Shown here: positions 35,297-43,229 of the stretch, piece by piece
Position numbering within the stretch: position 1 is the first letter of the stretch
Layout of the letters: each line of letters starts with the position of its first letter
Assembly: GCA_047626725.1 (NCBI GenBank)
Contig: JBLHSG010000004.1
Location: forward strand, 1-64,000
Direction of reading: 5' to 3'
Origin: Ascidiaceihabitans sp034111945
GTDB lineage: Bacteria > Pseudomonadota > Alphaproteobacteria > Rhodobacterales > Rhodobacteraceae
DNA length: 64,000 bases
The notes under the pieces: generated by a model
Told to the model about the DNA's origin: nothing
Database searches by the model: none
What the model saw: the letters and a program-made list of their open reading frames with translations, nothing else
Made by a program: the position numbers and the translations under genes

Positions 35297-36150
35297 TATT
35301 TAGACTCCACATCTTGGCCAAGGGATCGTTTGATCGCTTCGATTTCGTCTTCGTCCACTTCAGGGGTGCGCAAGTCAGCCGGATCAAGGTTCCAGTCATT
35401 GATCAGGTTGATCACGGCCTGAACCGCAACCAGCGTGATCACGATCAAAACCATCGGCTGCAATGTGGCTGGGATCGGCGGATTAAAGGCCGAGCCGTAC
35501 AGCTCCCATTTGTAAAGTTTGTTGTAGAAAACGTATTTGTAACTGCCGAACACCGTGGCGGACGCAAACAGAATGATCAGCAAGGTCGAAATCACATCAA
35601 ACAGACGCTGAACATTACGCGGAACCGCGTCGTATAGCAGCACAATACGGATATGACTGCGCTGCTGCATTGCGTACAAACCCGCCAGCAAGAACACAAA
35701 ACTGGCCAACCAAAGCGTGGTTTCATTCGCCCAAAGTGTTGGGCGTTCGACCACATATCGCACGAACACTTCGTACAACATGACGCAGGTTAGGGTCACA
35801 ATCATCATCATGGTCACACGACCAAGGAACATCGCAATTTTATCGATGGCCCTGAAATTTTCGCTTTCCAATGACGCACGGCTCACGGTGCGGATGCCCA
35901 AAATCAACGTGACCGGAATCATCACCAAAGCAAGGAGGTCAACGATATCGATGTGTTTGCCAAAAATCGCAGGCAACGCGATGATATCAGACCGCACAAA
36001 GATCGCCTCGACCTGTCCGTACAACGATTCACTGGCGGGTGGAATCCAGTCCAGAATGAAGGCTGGCAATTGCCAAACAACCCACGACGCACACACGAAA
36101 AAGGTCATCGGTATGACCCATTCCCACAGTGATCCAGATTTAGGCGGCAT
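35296..36150 (-). CDS. dctQ: TRAP transporter small permease (DctQ)
   Basis: This 284-residue protein is longer than the usual 160-200. The DctQ core (about 105-240) has KIAMFLGRVTMMMIVTLTCV, VVERPTLWANETTLWLASFVF and YAMQQRSHIRIVLLYDAV, the last carrying the conserved basic H-I-R segment. Two extra hydrophobic helices precede it. A charged C-terminal tail, DEDEIEAIKRSL, faces the cytoplasm. It pairs with the enlarged DctM subunit encoded immediately downstream. Confidence 0.88.
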   Translation of the reverse strand: MPPKSGSLWEWVIPMTFFVCASWVVWQLPAFILDWIPPASESLYGQVEAIFVRSDIIALPAIFGKHIDIVDLLALVMIPVTLILGIRTVSRASLESENFRAIDKIAMFLGRVTMMMIVTLTCVMLYEVFVRYVVERPTLWANETTLWLASFVFLLAGLYAMQQRSHIRIVLLYDAVPRNVQRLFDVISTLLIILFASATVFGSYKYVFYNKLYKWELYGSAFNPPIPATLQPMVLIVITLVAVQAVINLINDWNLDPADLRTPEVDEDEIEAIKRSLGQDVESK

Positions 36151-36170
36151 GGTGTCCCCTTCCTTTGGGT

Positions 36171-37340
36171 TTAGGCGTCCCAGGTGTAGTGTTTGATGAA
36201 TGCGCGGTCCGGTTCGACCCCGATGCCGGGGCCCGTCGGTATCGCCACACGGCCAGTGTTCGCCTTGACTTGACCTTGAATATCGAGCGGCGTTTCCAGC
36301 AATTCATCGCGAAATTTATTGTCTGTCGTGTCGAATTCCAACATTGGTTCCCAAGGGTGCAAACCACCGGGCATCGGTGGCATCGCGGCCAACAATTGCA
36401 GGTTTGTCGCGACGGCAATCGCGCTGCCCCAGACGTGGTTGATGACCGGTGTGAAATGGGAATGACACAAGGCCAAAACGCGCAAGTATTCACTGATCCC
36501 GCCCAGCGCGCAGACCTCGGGTTGGGCGATGTCCAAACCACGGTTTTCTAAAATCGCGCGCCATCCCCAGCGGTTAAATTCTGCTTCGCCACCCGAGATG
36601 TTGACGTTTAGACCAGCGCGCAGTTCGCGGTAGCCATCAAGGTCTTCTGGCGCGATCGGTTCTTCGAACCAGTAGGCGTCAAGTTCGTCTAGCGCGCGCC
36701 CAACATAGAACGCATCCGGTGTTGTGTAGGCGTGATTGGCGTCGACCATAAATTTGAAATCATCACCGATGCCGCGGCGTACCGCTTCGCATAATTTCAC
36801 ATCGGTTTTTGGGCCAAATCCGACCTTCATTTTGGTCGCGACAAACCCAGCTGCTTTGATTGCTGCTGCTTCATCCGCAAATCGCGCAGCCAACGCATCG
36901 ACCGGTTCATCGCGCAGCATCATGCCATACCCGTAACATGGCACCGACGTGCGGTGCGCCCCGCCAATCAATTTATGAATCGGCTGGCCCGTGACCTTGC
37001 CCGCAATATCCCACAGCGCGATATCAACACCGGACAAGGATTGCAGCGGCATCCCCTTTTGTCCGTGGTCGCGCATCAGGTTGTAAACTTTGTGCCAAAT
37101 CACATCGCGGTCCATTGGGTCCAGTCCCAAGACCATCGGTTGGATCACCTTTTCAACGATGCCCTTGTTGGCCAGTGCGATGTTTCCCGGACCAAAACAT
37201 TCGCCCCAACCGGTGATGCCTTCGTCTGTTTCGACCTCAACCAAATGGGCGGTGCGTTGTGCATAATATTGCTGCGAATACCCCAGCTGTTCGGGCATGT
37301 CGTACTGCAATACATGGCTGGTGATACGGGTGATTTTCAT
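36171..37340 (-). CDS. Enolase-superfamily enzyme, Gci-like
   Basis: This 389-residue protein starts at the ATG at 37340. It has the mandelate-racemase-subgroup layout: lid domain, then a barrel with the KxK base Lys170/Lys172 (ATKMKVGFG), metal ligands in DANHAY, EEPI and SGGEAE, and the His base in PVINHVWGSAI. The C-terminal pattern LEFDTTDNKFRDELLETPL with VAIPTGPGIGVEPDR closely follows galactaro-1,4-lactone cycloisomerase (Gci) of Agrobacterium, as I recall that sequence. Gci opens the lactone to 2-keto-3-deoxy-galactarate; a galactarate dehydratase role is the alternative. It lies between dctP and dctQ, so the transported substrate is probably its substrate or precursor. Confidence 0.8.
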   Translation of the reverse strand: MKITRITSHVLQYDMPEQLGYSQQYYAQRTAHLVEVETDEGITGWGECFGPGNIALANKGIVEKVIQPMVLGLDPMDRDVIWHKVYNLMRDHGQKGMPLQSLSGVDIALWDIAGKVTGQPIHKLIGGAHRTSVPCYGYGMMLRDEPVDALAARFADEAAAIKAAGFVATKMKVGFGPKTDVKLCEAVRRGIGDDFKFMVDANHAYTTPDAFYVGRALDELDAYWFEEPIAPEDLDGYRELRAGLNVNISGGEAEFNRWGWRAILENRGLDIAQPEVCALGGISEYLRVLALCHSHFTPVINHVWGSAIAVATNLQLLAAMPPMPGGLHPWEPMLEFDTTDNKFRDELLETPLDIQGQVKANTGRVAIPTGPGIGVEPDRAFIKHYTWDA

Positions 37341-37367
37341 GCGTTTTTCAGATGTAAGAGGGTCAAA

Positions 37368-37395
37368 CGGCAGGACTTTTCGCAAAGCCCTGCCG
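37368..37395 (-). terminator. Intra-operon hairpin after dctP
   Basis: CGGCAGG pairs with CCTGCCG, with an inner CTTT/AAAG extension and a small loop. It lies 27 bases after the dctP stop and ahead of the Gci-like gene. Only three T residues follow on the minus strand. Like the hairpin at 21259, it probably reduces transcription past the binding-protein gene. Confidence 0.55.
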
Positions 37396-37421
37396 TTATT
37401 TTTAGTCGTCCAGTGTTGGAC

Positions 37422-38444
37422 TTACTTCATTGCACCCATGTCTTTTAGGAAGGCGATGTGGCTTTCCAAAAGTGCTTCGGCTTCGGGTGTTGTCGCGAAT
37501 TCTGTCCAGCCTTTTTGAACCGCATCACGGTAGACTTGCAGATCCTCAGGTGACCATTCGTACAGGTTCACACCTTTTGCGCGCAGGTCCTTGGCGGTCT
37601 GTGCATTCTGAACTTCGTTCTTGGTGGCGTTGTGCAACGCGAGGCTGTCCATGCCGACTTCCATGATCTTTTTGTGGTGCGCTGGCATTGCGTCCCACAC
37701 GTCTTTGCGGCAGGCAAGGTGGTCCGCCGGCATCGAGTGGAAGCCAGGAAAGTTCGTGTGCTCTGCGATGTCATACAGACCCAAACCAACGTTGTTTGTC
37801 AGGTTTGCCGCATCCGCACCATCAATGATACCCGTTTCAAGAGCGGTAAAGATTTCGTTGAAATCCATAACGATCGGGGACGCGCCAAGGTTCGCGAACA
37901 CCTTTGTCGCGAGGCCAGGAGGAGAGCGGAATTTCCAGTCTTTGAAATCTTCGACCGACCGGATCGGCTTGGTCGAGGCTAGCGATTCCGGGCCCGGGAT
38001 CCACCAACCGATGAATTCCATGTCGTACCCGTTGTACAAACCGTTCAAGGCCGCACGACCATCGCCATGCAACAACCACGCCATTTGCTGATACGGATTT
38101 TGATAACCACCCATCAGATCGCCTGCAAATTGGAACGCCGGGTTTTTACCCGTTTGGTACGCACCGCCGGTCATGTCGCAATCAAGAATACCTGTGGCTG
38201 CGGCGTCAAATGTTTCGACTGATTTGACAACAGAAGACGAATAAAACATCTCGATCTGGATTTCGCCATTGGACATCGTTTGAACGTCATCAATGAATTT
38301 CGCGGCCATTTGACCAGACAAGGTTTCAGGCGAAAAGTGCGTTTGAATTCGCAGTTTTGTTGTCGCATGGCCATCTGCCATCGCAGTAGTTGCGGCCATT
38401 GCCGCGGCGACGGCAACTGTTGCCGCTGTTTTCATTAATTTCAT
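37422..38444 (-). CDS. dctP: TRAP transporter substrate-binding protein (DctP)
   Basis: This 340-residue protein starts at the ATG at 38444 with GGGAGGAC just upstream. The signal peptide (residues 1-24) ends AMADGHA. Family features are the opening strand LRIQTHFSPET, GEIQIEMFYSSSVVKSVETF, and the central conserved Arg in FKDWKFRSPPGLATKVFANLG, which binds the ligand carboxylate. It delivers an organic acid, probably a hexuronate or aldarate judging from the operon. It is the first gene of the nine-gene operon and is divergent from the GntR/FCD regulator. Confidence 0.92.
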   Translation of the reverse strand: MKLMKTAATVAVAAAMAATTAMADGHATTKLRIQTHFSPETLSGQMAAKFIDDVQTMSNGEIQIEMFYSSSVVKSVETFDAAATGILDCDMTGGAYQTGKNPAFQFAGDLMGGYQNPYQQMAWLLHGDGRAALNGLYNGYDMEFIGWWIPGPESLASTKPIRSVEDFKDWKFRSPPGLATKVFANLGASPIVMDFNEIFTALETGIIDGADAANLTNNVGLGLYDIAEHTNFPGFHSMPADHLACRKDVWDAMPAHHKKIMEVGMDSLALHNATKNEVQNAQTAKDLRAKGVNLYEWSPEDLQVYRDAVQKGWTEFATTPEAEALLESHIAFLKDMGAMK

Positions 38445-38645
38445 TTTGTCCTCCCAGACGTAAAGCATTGCAAAGATATTCGAGGTAACTTGCCCCTTCG
38501 TGTTGCGCTGCCCCAACGTTAGGTTGCGAATTCGAGTCTCACAAGAAAAATAATAAATTTACAGTAATTTCGTGATTTTGTTATAATATCGAAATTTATG
38601 TGCTAAGATGTTTTAGCTAACTTGTACTTTGGATAACGATCAATC
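38445..38645. promoter_or_regulatory. dctP / GntR-regulator divergent control region
   Basis: This AT-rich 201-base region contains a rightward promoter candidate, TTTACA (38558-38563) and TATAAT (38582-38587), spaced 18 bases. Two inverted repeats are near it: AATTTCG (38566) with CGAAATT (38590), straddling the -10, and GCTAA (38602) with TTAGC (38613). Short palindromes of this kind are typical operators of GntR/FCD regulators, so autoregulation and control of the TRAP operon are likely. Confidence 0.55.
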
Positions 38646-39296
38646 ATGACCCAAGAAAAAGACATCTACCAAACGCTGCGCCATAATTTGATATCAAACG
38701 GGTTCGAACACGGGGCAAAGTTGCGCGCCGAATACCTGCGCGAAGACATGGGATGTTCGGCCAGCACGGTGCGCGAAGCATTGTTTCGGCTGTCCACTGT
38801 TGGTCTTGTCACGTTTCAGGATCAACGCGGTTTTCGCGTTCCAGAACGGTCGCCTGCCCTATTGATCGAACTGACCCACATGCGCGTTTTGCTAGAGGGC
38901 GAAGGCACGGTTTTGTCCATTCGCAAAGGCGGCGTCGCATGGGAAGCACGCCTGACAGCCGCCCACCACCAGCTAAGTCACATCGAAAAACGCATTCACG
39001 CCACCGATGATCCCACGCCTTTGGTCGGGCTGTGGTTCACGTCCGAACAGGAATTTCATCAGACGCTGATTTCCGCCTGTAATTCAGAAACGTTAAAAGA
39101 AATGCATAGTTTGGTTTACGCCCGCTTTCGCCAACAGCTGATGGTCGCGGATCGTAATTTCGATTTCATTTCCGAGAACATCGAACACCATTTTGAGATC
39201 ATGACAGCCGCCTTGGCAGGGGACGAAGACCTGACGCGTCAAAAAATCCACGACCATTTGGCGCGGCACCTGACAGGTACAACCTTGATGATCTAG
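38646..39296 (+). CDS. GntR/FCD-family transcriptional regulator
   Basis: This 216-residue protein has an N-terminal winged helix (about 1-70, LRAEYLREDMGCSASTVREALFRLSTVGLV) and a C-terminal FCD ligand domain (about 78-205). The FCD domain has HHQLSHIEKRIH, the WFTSEQEFHQTLISACNS segment and an HHFEIMTAALAGDEDLTRQKIHDHLARHL ending that carries the metal-binding His residues. FCD regulators commonly respond to small carboxylates, including uronates and aldonates. It is divergent from dctP and is the likely repressor of the uronate/aldarate operon. Confidence 0.88.
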   Translation: MTQEKDIYQTLRHNLISNGFEHGAKLRAEYLREDMGCSASTVREALFRLSTVGLVTFQDQRGFRVPERSPALLIELTHMRVLLEGEGTVLSIRKGGVAWEARLTAAHHQLSHIEKRIHATDDPTPLVGLWFTSEQEFHQTLISACNSETLKEMHSLVYARFRQQLMVADRNFDFISENIEHHFEIMTAALAGDEDLTRQKIHDHLARHLTGTTLMI

Positions 39297-39304
39297 GGCA
39301 ATCA

Positions 39305-39335
39305 GCGGCCGGAAAACCCGATGCGTTCCGGCCGC
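39305..39335. terminator. Bidirectional terminator hairpin
   Basis: A perfect ten-base stem, GCGGCCGGAA with TTCCGGCCGC, and an eleven-base loop lie between the converging GntR regulator and the unknown gene at 39342. The hairpin can serve transcripts from both strands. No long T-run is present on either side. Confidence 0.65.
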
Positions 39336-39341
39336 GATTGT

Positions 39342-40325
39342 TTACAGGTGATCTTTGATGAACTCGACGATTTTCGCGACTTCTTCGTCTTCTAATGCAG
39401 TCACGGCGCTGAACGGCGTTCCGTCAAAATACCGCGCTTCTTTGCGGTTCCCTTCGGGGCTGCCATGATCGGCATCAATCGACTGGCGCCACTTTTCAGC
39501 ATGTGCGGCCCATTCTTTTTGACAAACCAATTCCGGCTGATTGTACCAAACGTTCCATGACAGCGTGTTGCCATTTTTCAGCATGTTTCCAGACGCGATG
39601 TTAAACACGTCGATCACCAACTGGTTGAACTTGTCCACGATCGCGTCGCCCGTCGGTTTGACCGGTCCGATTTCAACAGCAATCTGACCAACCGACCATG
39701 CGCCATCTTTTTCATGCTTTGCAAATTCAGGGATCGGAAACGTCGTTGTCGGCCCTTTGAGGAATGGAAAGACCGGCTGATCCGGCTGACCGGGTCGAAA
39801 TGTGGTGACTTCGATCGCTTGGTCTTTGCTCGATGGAAACAGGTGGCTTGAGTGTTTGAAGATCTCCCAAAACACCTTGTACATCGTCGATTGTTTGGCG
39901 CTTGGGCTGAACCAGACTTTGCCCGTGACGGACATGTCAGCGGCCATCGTTTTGTCGGTTTCATTTTCCCAACCGCGTTGCCCTGTCACTGTTACTTCGA
40001 CATTCAAGCACCCAATAGAGGGCGAGCAAACGCCTTGTTGTGGGCAGATGATGGAATAAATCCGGCCTTCATCTGTGTAGCCAACCCGCGAAATATCGGG
40101 GGCAAACATCTGATAGGCACGTTTAGGATCTGCCGCGCCTGGTTCCGTTTCCCAGCTAAATTCTGGCCATAGGATCGCTTGCTGGCGGGTAAGCAGGTCG
40201 ATGTTATCCATGTTTCCCAGCATGTCCAACGATGACAAATCAGGCACAGGGTAGGCGAATTCTGGGTTTGATTCTGCGAAACCACCAACCCAACCGGGCG
40301 GAATAGGTGTGTTTGTATCAGGCAT
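39342..40325 (-). CDS. Soluble protein of unknown function
   Basis: This 327-residue protein has no signal peptide or membrane segment. I do not recognise the family. It opens MPDTNTPIPPGWVGGFAESN, has a Cys cluster ICPQQGVCSPSIGC near residue 95-108 and is otherwise a mixed alpha/beta protein with many aromatic residues. The gene reads like a real one: conserved-looking codon use and a clean length. It lies 116 bases downstream of a D-erythronate dehydrogenase-like gene, on the same strand. It may be part of that unit or have its own promoter. No metabolic role can be proposed from sequence. Confidence 0.7.
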   Translation of the reverse strand: MPDTNTPIPPGWVGGFAESNPEFAYPVPDLSSLDMLGNMDNIDLLTRQQAILWPEFSWETEPGAADPKRAYQMFAPDISRVGYTDEGRIYSIICPQQGVCSPSIGCLNVEVTVTGQRGWENETDKTMAADMSVTGKVWFSPSAKQSTMYKVFWEIFKHSSHLFPSSKDQAIEVTTFRPGQPDQPVFPFLKGPTTTFPIPEFAKHEKDGAWSVGQIAVEIGPVKPTGDAIVDKFNQLVIDVFNIASGNMLKNGNTLSWNVWYNQPELVCQKEWAAHAEKWRQSIDADHGSPEGNRKEARYFDGTPFSAVTALEDEEVAKIVEFIKDHL

Positions 40326-40440
40326 AATTCATGTCCTTAAAATTGGTTTAGGTGTTAAAAATCGATTGTCGTTATTGGGCAAATCCGAAAATACGGACCT
40401 ATAGATAAAGCTTGCCCTTTTAAGTAGAAACGGTCCAGTC

Positions 40441-41409
40441 CTAATTCCGGTTCAGATCATCCTGCATGTAGACTTCGATGATTTCATCAAAGCTTTGCTC
40501 GGCGACAAACCCCAAAGCAATCGCACGCTTTGGATCAAAATTGCGCGGCCATCCTTGTACGATTTTGGTGATCGTTTCGTCCGGTTGTGGTTTGATTAGG
40601 TCCACTGCATTTTGTCCCGCCGCACGCCGCAGCGCCTCGATTTGTTCGGCAACTGTGCAACTGAACCCCGGCAAATTTAACGCGCGCCGCCCTTCTAGAA
40701 CCTCAGTGTCCAGCGTCGCCGCGTGTGTCAAAAAACGCGCCGCCGCGCGTGGGCTGGCATGCCAATGACGCACTGTATCAGCCACAGGCAAGATCGCCTC
40801 GACCCCGTTTAGCGGTTCACGAATGATCCCCGAAAAGAACGAGGACGCGGCCGCATTTGCCTTGCCGGGGCGCACGCAAATTGTCGGCAATCGCAACGAC
40901 AATCCATCAATGAATCCCTTGCGGCAAAAATCACTGACCATCAATTCGCACGCTGCCTTTTGCGCGCCATAGCTGGTTTGCGGAGCAGACAGGAATTCAT
41001 CATCGATCTTGTCAGGATACGGTCCACCAAACACCGCGATGGACGACGTGAACACAACGCGCGGGCGATATGTCTGATCCGAAGCGACATGTTCACCTTG
41101 CAGCGCAGTTAACAAATGCCACATCGACATCATGTTAACGTCCCAACCCAGATCGAATTCTGCCTCGGCTTGCCCTGACACAATCGCCGCTAAATGAAAG
41201 ATAACATCGGGACGCATGCTGGCCAGATTTCGCGCCGTTTCAGGGTCAGCAACATTACCTGTCACACATTTTGCAGGCACCCCGTTTGGGGGAAACGCGA
41301 CATCAAACAACGTCAAATCAGCACCTGGGAAAATATCATTTTCAGAAATGCGGCGCGCCAGTTTCTGGCCAATCATGCCGCCGCCACCAAGGATCAGAAT
41401 TTTGGTCAT
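40441..41409 (-). CDS. denD: D-erythronate dehydrogenase-like SDR
   Basis: This 322-residue protein is an extended short-chain dehydrogenase. It has GGGGMIGQKLARRI (NAD-binding glycines), FHLAAIVSGQAEAEFDLGW, then VFTSSIAVFGG and SYGAQKAACELMVSDF with the YxxxK pair. The AAIVSGQAE-FD-G-x-N pattern is characteristic of DenD, which oxidises D-erythronate to 2-keto-D-erythronate. It overlaps the upstream beta-hydroxyacid dehydrogenase by four bases. The kinase and isomerase usually paired with DenD (OtnK, OtnI) are not in the window, so the assignment is moderate. Confidence 0.75.
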   Translation of the reverse strand: MTKILILGGGGMIGQKLARRISENDIFPGADLTLFDVAFPPNGVPAKCVTGNVADPETARNLASMRPDVIFHLAAIVSGQAEAEFDLGWDVNMMSMWHLLTALQGEHVASDQTYRPRVVFTSSIAVFGGPYPDKIDDEFLSAPQTSYGAQKAACELMVSDFCRKGFIDGLSLRLPTICVRPGKANAAASSFFSGIIREPLNGVEAILPVADTVRHWHASPRAAARFLTHAATLDTEVLEGRRALNLPGFSCTVAEQIEALRRAAGQNAVDLIKPQPDETITKIVQGWPRNFDPKRAIALGFVAEQSFDEIIEVYMQDDLNRN

Positions 41410-42293
41410 GTTGTCATTCCATTGCGTTTTTTGAGTTCTAGATACAAACCAGAATGATCACGATCACCGCCGTCCATTTCTGTGATGAAATGATCAAATC
41501 GATCACGCACCGCTTGGGTTGATGGAAGCGAAAGGCCCAGCGCTGCTGCCTCTGCCAGCGTGTTATCAAGGTCCTTCAACTGGAACTTTGACAACCCGCC
41601 AGGATCAAAATTTCCTGTCGTCATGCGTTCACCGTGTTGCTGCAAAATGACGCTGTCGGCAAAACCACCCTTTAGGGCCGCGCGCACGGCCGCGGGATCA
41701 GCGCCGCCTTTTTCCACCAACAACATCGCCTCAGCGACGGCACCGATGGTCACGGCAACAATTGTTTGATTGGCCAGTTTCGACAGCTGCCCAGTGCCAG
41801 AAGGACCCACATGCACAGGCCGGCCCATCGCCTCGAAGACGTGCGTTGCTTGGGCGAATGTTTCTGCGTTTCCACCTGCCATAATCGCAAGGCTCGCCGC
41901 CTCTGCCCCTTTTGTGCCGCCCGAAACCGGCGCGTCCAAATGCGCCACGCCAAGCGTCGCCAGATCACTGGATTGCGCGCGCGCATGTTCGGGGGCAGCA
42001 CTCGACATATCCAACCAGATCATACCAGTCTGTAGCGCGTCGCGAACCGACTGATCCGCGATCAATTCGCCTGTGGCGAACCCGTCCGACAACATGGTGA
42101 TAATCACATCTGCCCCGACAATCGCTGCCGCTGGATTATCCGCCCACGTCGCACCGTTTGCCACCAACGGATCAGCGCGCGCTTTGGTCCGGTTCCACAC
42201 GGTCAACTGATGCCCTGCCGTCATCAGGTTGCGCGCCATCGGCACACCCATCAGGCCGGTTCCTATCAATGTGATCTTGCGTGCGTCTGCCAT
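41406..42293 (-). CDS. NAD(P)-dependent beta-hydroxyacid dehydrogenase
   Basis: This protein has 295 residues from the ATG at 42293. The upstream frame to 42413 has no family similarity. Family motifs are ITLIGTGLMGVPMARNLM, the substrate-binding HLDAPVSGGTKGAEAASL and the catalytic Lys in LSKLANQTIVAVTIGAVAEA. It belongs to the tartronate-semialdehyde/3-hydroxyisobutyrate/L-threonate dehydrogenase group. Coupling with the DenD-like gene (four-base overlap) suggests a tetronate or three-carbon aldehyde-acid substrate. Confidence 0.82.
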   Translation of the reverse strand: MADARKITLIGTGLMGVPMARNLMTAGHQLTVWNRTKARADPLVANGATWADNPAAAIVGADVIITMLSDGFATGELIADQSVRDALQTGMIWLDMSSAAPEHARAQSSDLATLGVAHLDAPVSGGTKGAEAASLAIMAGGNAETFAQATHVFEAMGRPVHVGPSGTGQLSKLANQTIVAVTIGAVAEAMLLVEKGGADPAAVRAALKGGFADSVILQQHGERMTTGNFDPGGLSKFQLKDLDNTLAEAAALGLSLPSTQAVRDRFDHFITEMDGGDRDHSGLYLELKKRNGMTT

Positions 42294-42467
42294 GTCCGTA
42301 CCCATCCTGAGAAGTTGATCAAAGCCTGTAGTCAAAGCTGGTTGTCTGACATACGCTAACGTAAACCTGCGAAGGAGCCAGCCCTTTGCTGCGTCTTTTT
42401 GCGGAAACCACATCCTTTTTATCCGTCAGACGGGACACTTATCTAGCTATGAAAATTGGAAATTAAC

Positions 42468-43229
42468 GTGACTGGAAATAGACTTAGCGGAAAGCGTGCA
42501 TTGGTAACAGCAGCCGGTCAAGGGATCGGGCGGGCTAGTGCGTTGGCCATGGCAGATCAAGGCGCAAAGGTCTTTGCGACCGACATTAACGCGGATGCAC
42601 TATCTACGATTCGGGGGCTGAATCACGAAAATATAGAAATTTTCGAACTTGATGCGTTAGATAATGATAGCATTTGCGACGGTGTTTCACGGGCAAATCC
42701 TGATATCTTGTTCAACTGCGCGGGCTTTGTGCATCACGGCACAATTCTGGATGCAACCGACGATGAAATCGACTTTGCTTTGAACCTAAATGTGCGGTCG
42801 ATGGTGCGCACGATCAAAGCCGCTTTGCCCGGAATGTTGGACCGTGGCTGCGGGTCAATTATAAACATGTCGTCCGCTGCGGGATCAATCATTGGCGCCC
42901 CAAATCGCTTTGCTTATGGCATGACCAAAGCGGCCGTTGTTGGCCTGACAAAATCCGTCGCCGTCGACTACATCAAACAGGGCGTTCGCTGCAATTGCAT
43001 CTGCCCCGGCACAGTTGAATCCCCCAGCTGGCACGACCGGGTCACGGCCTTGGGCGAACAGCTGGGCGACTACGACGCTGCCATGGCGCAGTTCGTCGCC
43101 CGCCAACCCATGGGCCGCGTTGCAACAGCCAAAGAAATCGCAGCGCTGGTGGTCTACCTTGCCAGTGACGAATCCGCCTTTACCACAGGGCATCCCCACA
43201 TCATCGACGGAGGCTGGAGCGGCCAATGA
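42468..43229 (+). CDS. SDR dehydrogenase, probable keto-deoxy sugar acid
   Basis: This 253-residue protein starts at a GTG at 42468, preceded by GGAAA; a TTG four codons earlier is possible. It is a classical SDR with the NAD site TAAGQGIGRASALAMA, NCAGF (NAG motif), the catalytic Ser in INMSSAAGSI, Tyr-x3-Lys in YGMTKAAV and the late PGTVESPSW. The sequence resembles 2-keto-3-deoxy-L-fuconate/L-rhamnonate dehydrogenases. Together with the downstream FAH hydrolase this suggests the diketo-hydrolase route of deoxysugar breakdown. It overlaps the dehydratase gene by four bases. Confidence 0.82.
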   Translation: MTGNRLSGKRALVTAAGQGIGRASALAMADQGAKVFATDINADALSTIRGLNHENIEIFELDALDNDSICDGVSRANPDILFNCAGFVHHGTILDATDDEIDFALNLNVRSMVRTIKAALPGMLDRGCGSIINMSSAAGSIIGAPNRFAYGMTKAAVVGLTKSVAVDYIKQGVRCNCICPGTVESPSWHDRVTALGEQLGDYDAAMAQFVARQPMGRVATAKEIAALVVYLASDESAFTTGHPHIIDGGWSGQ

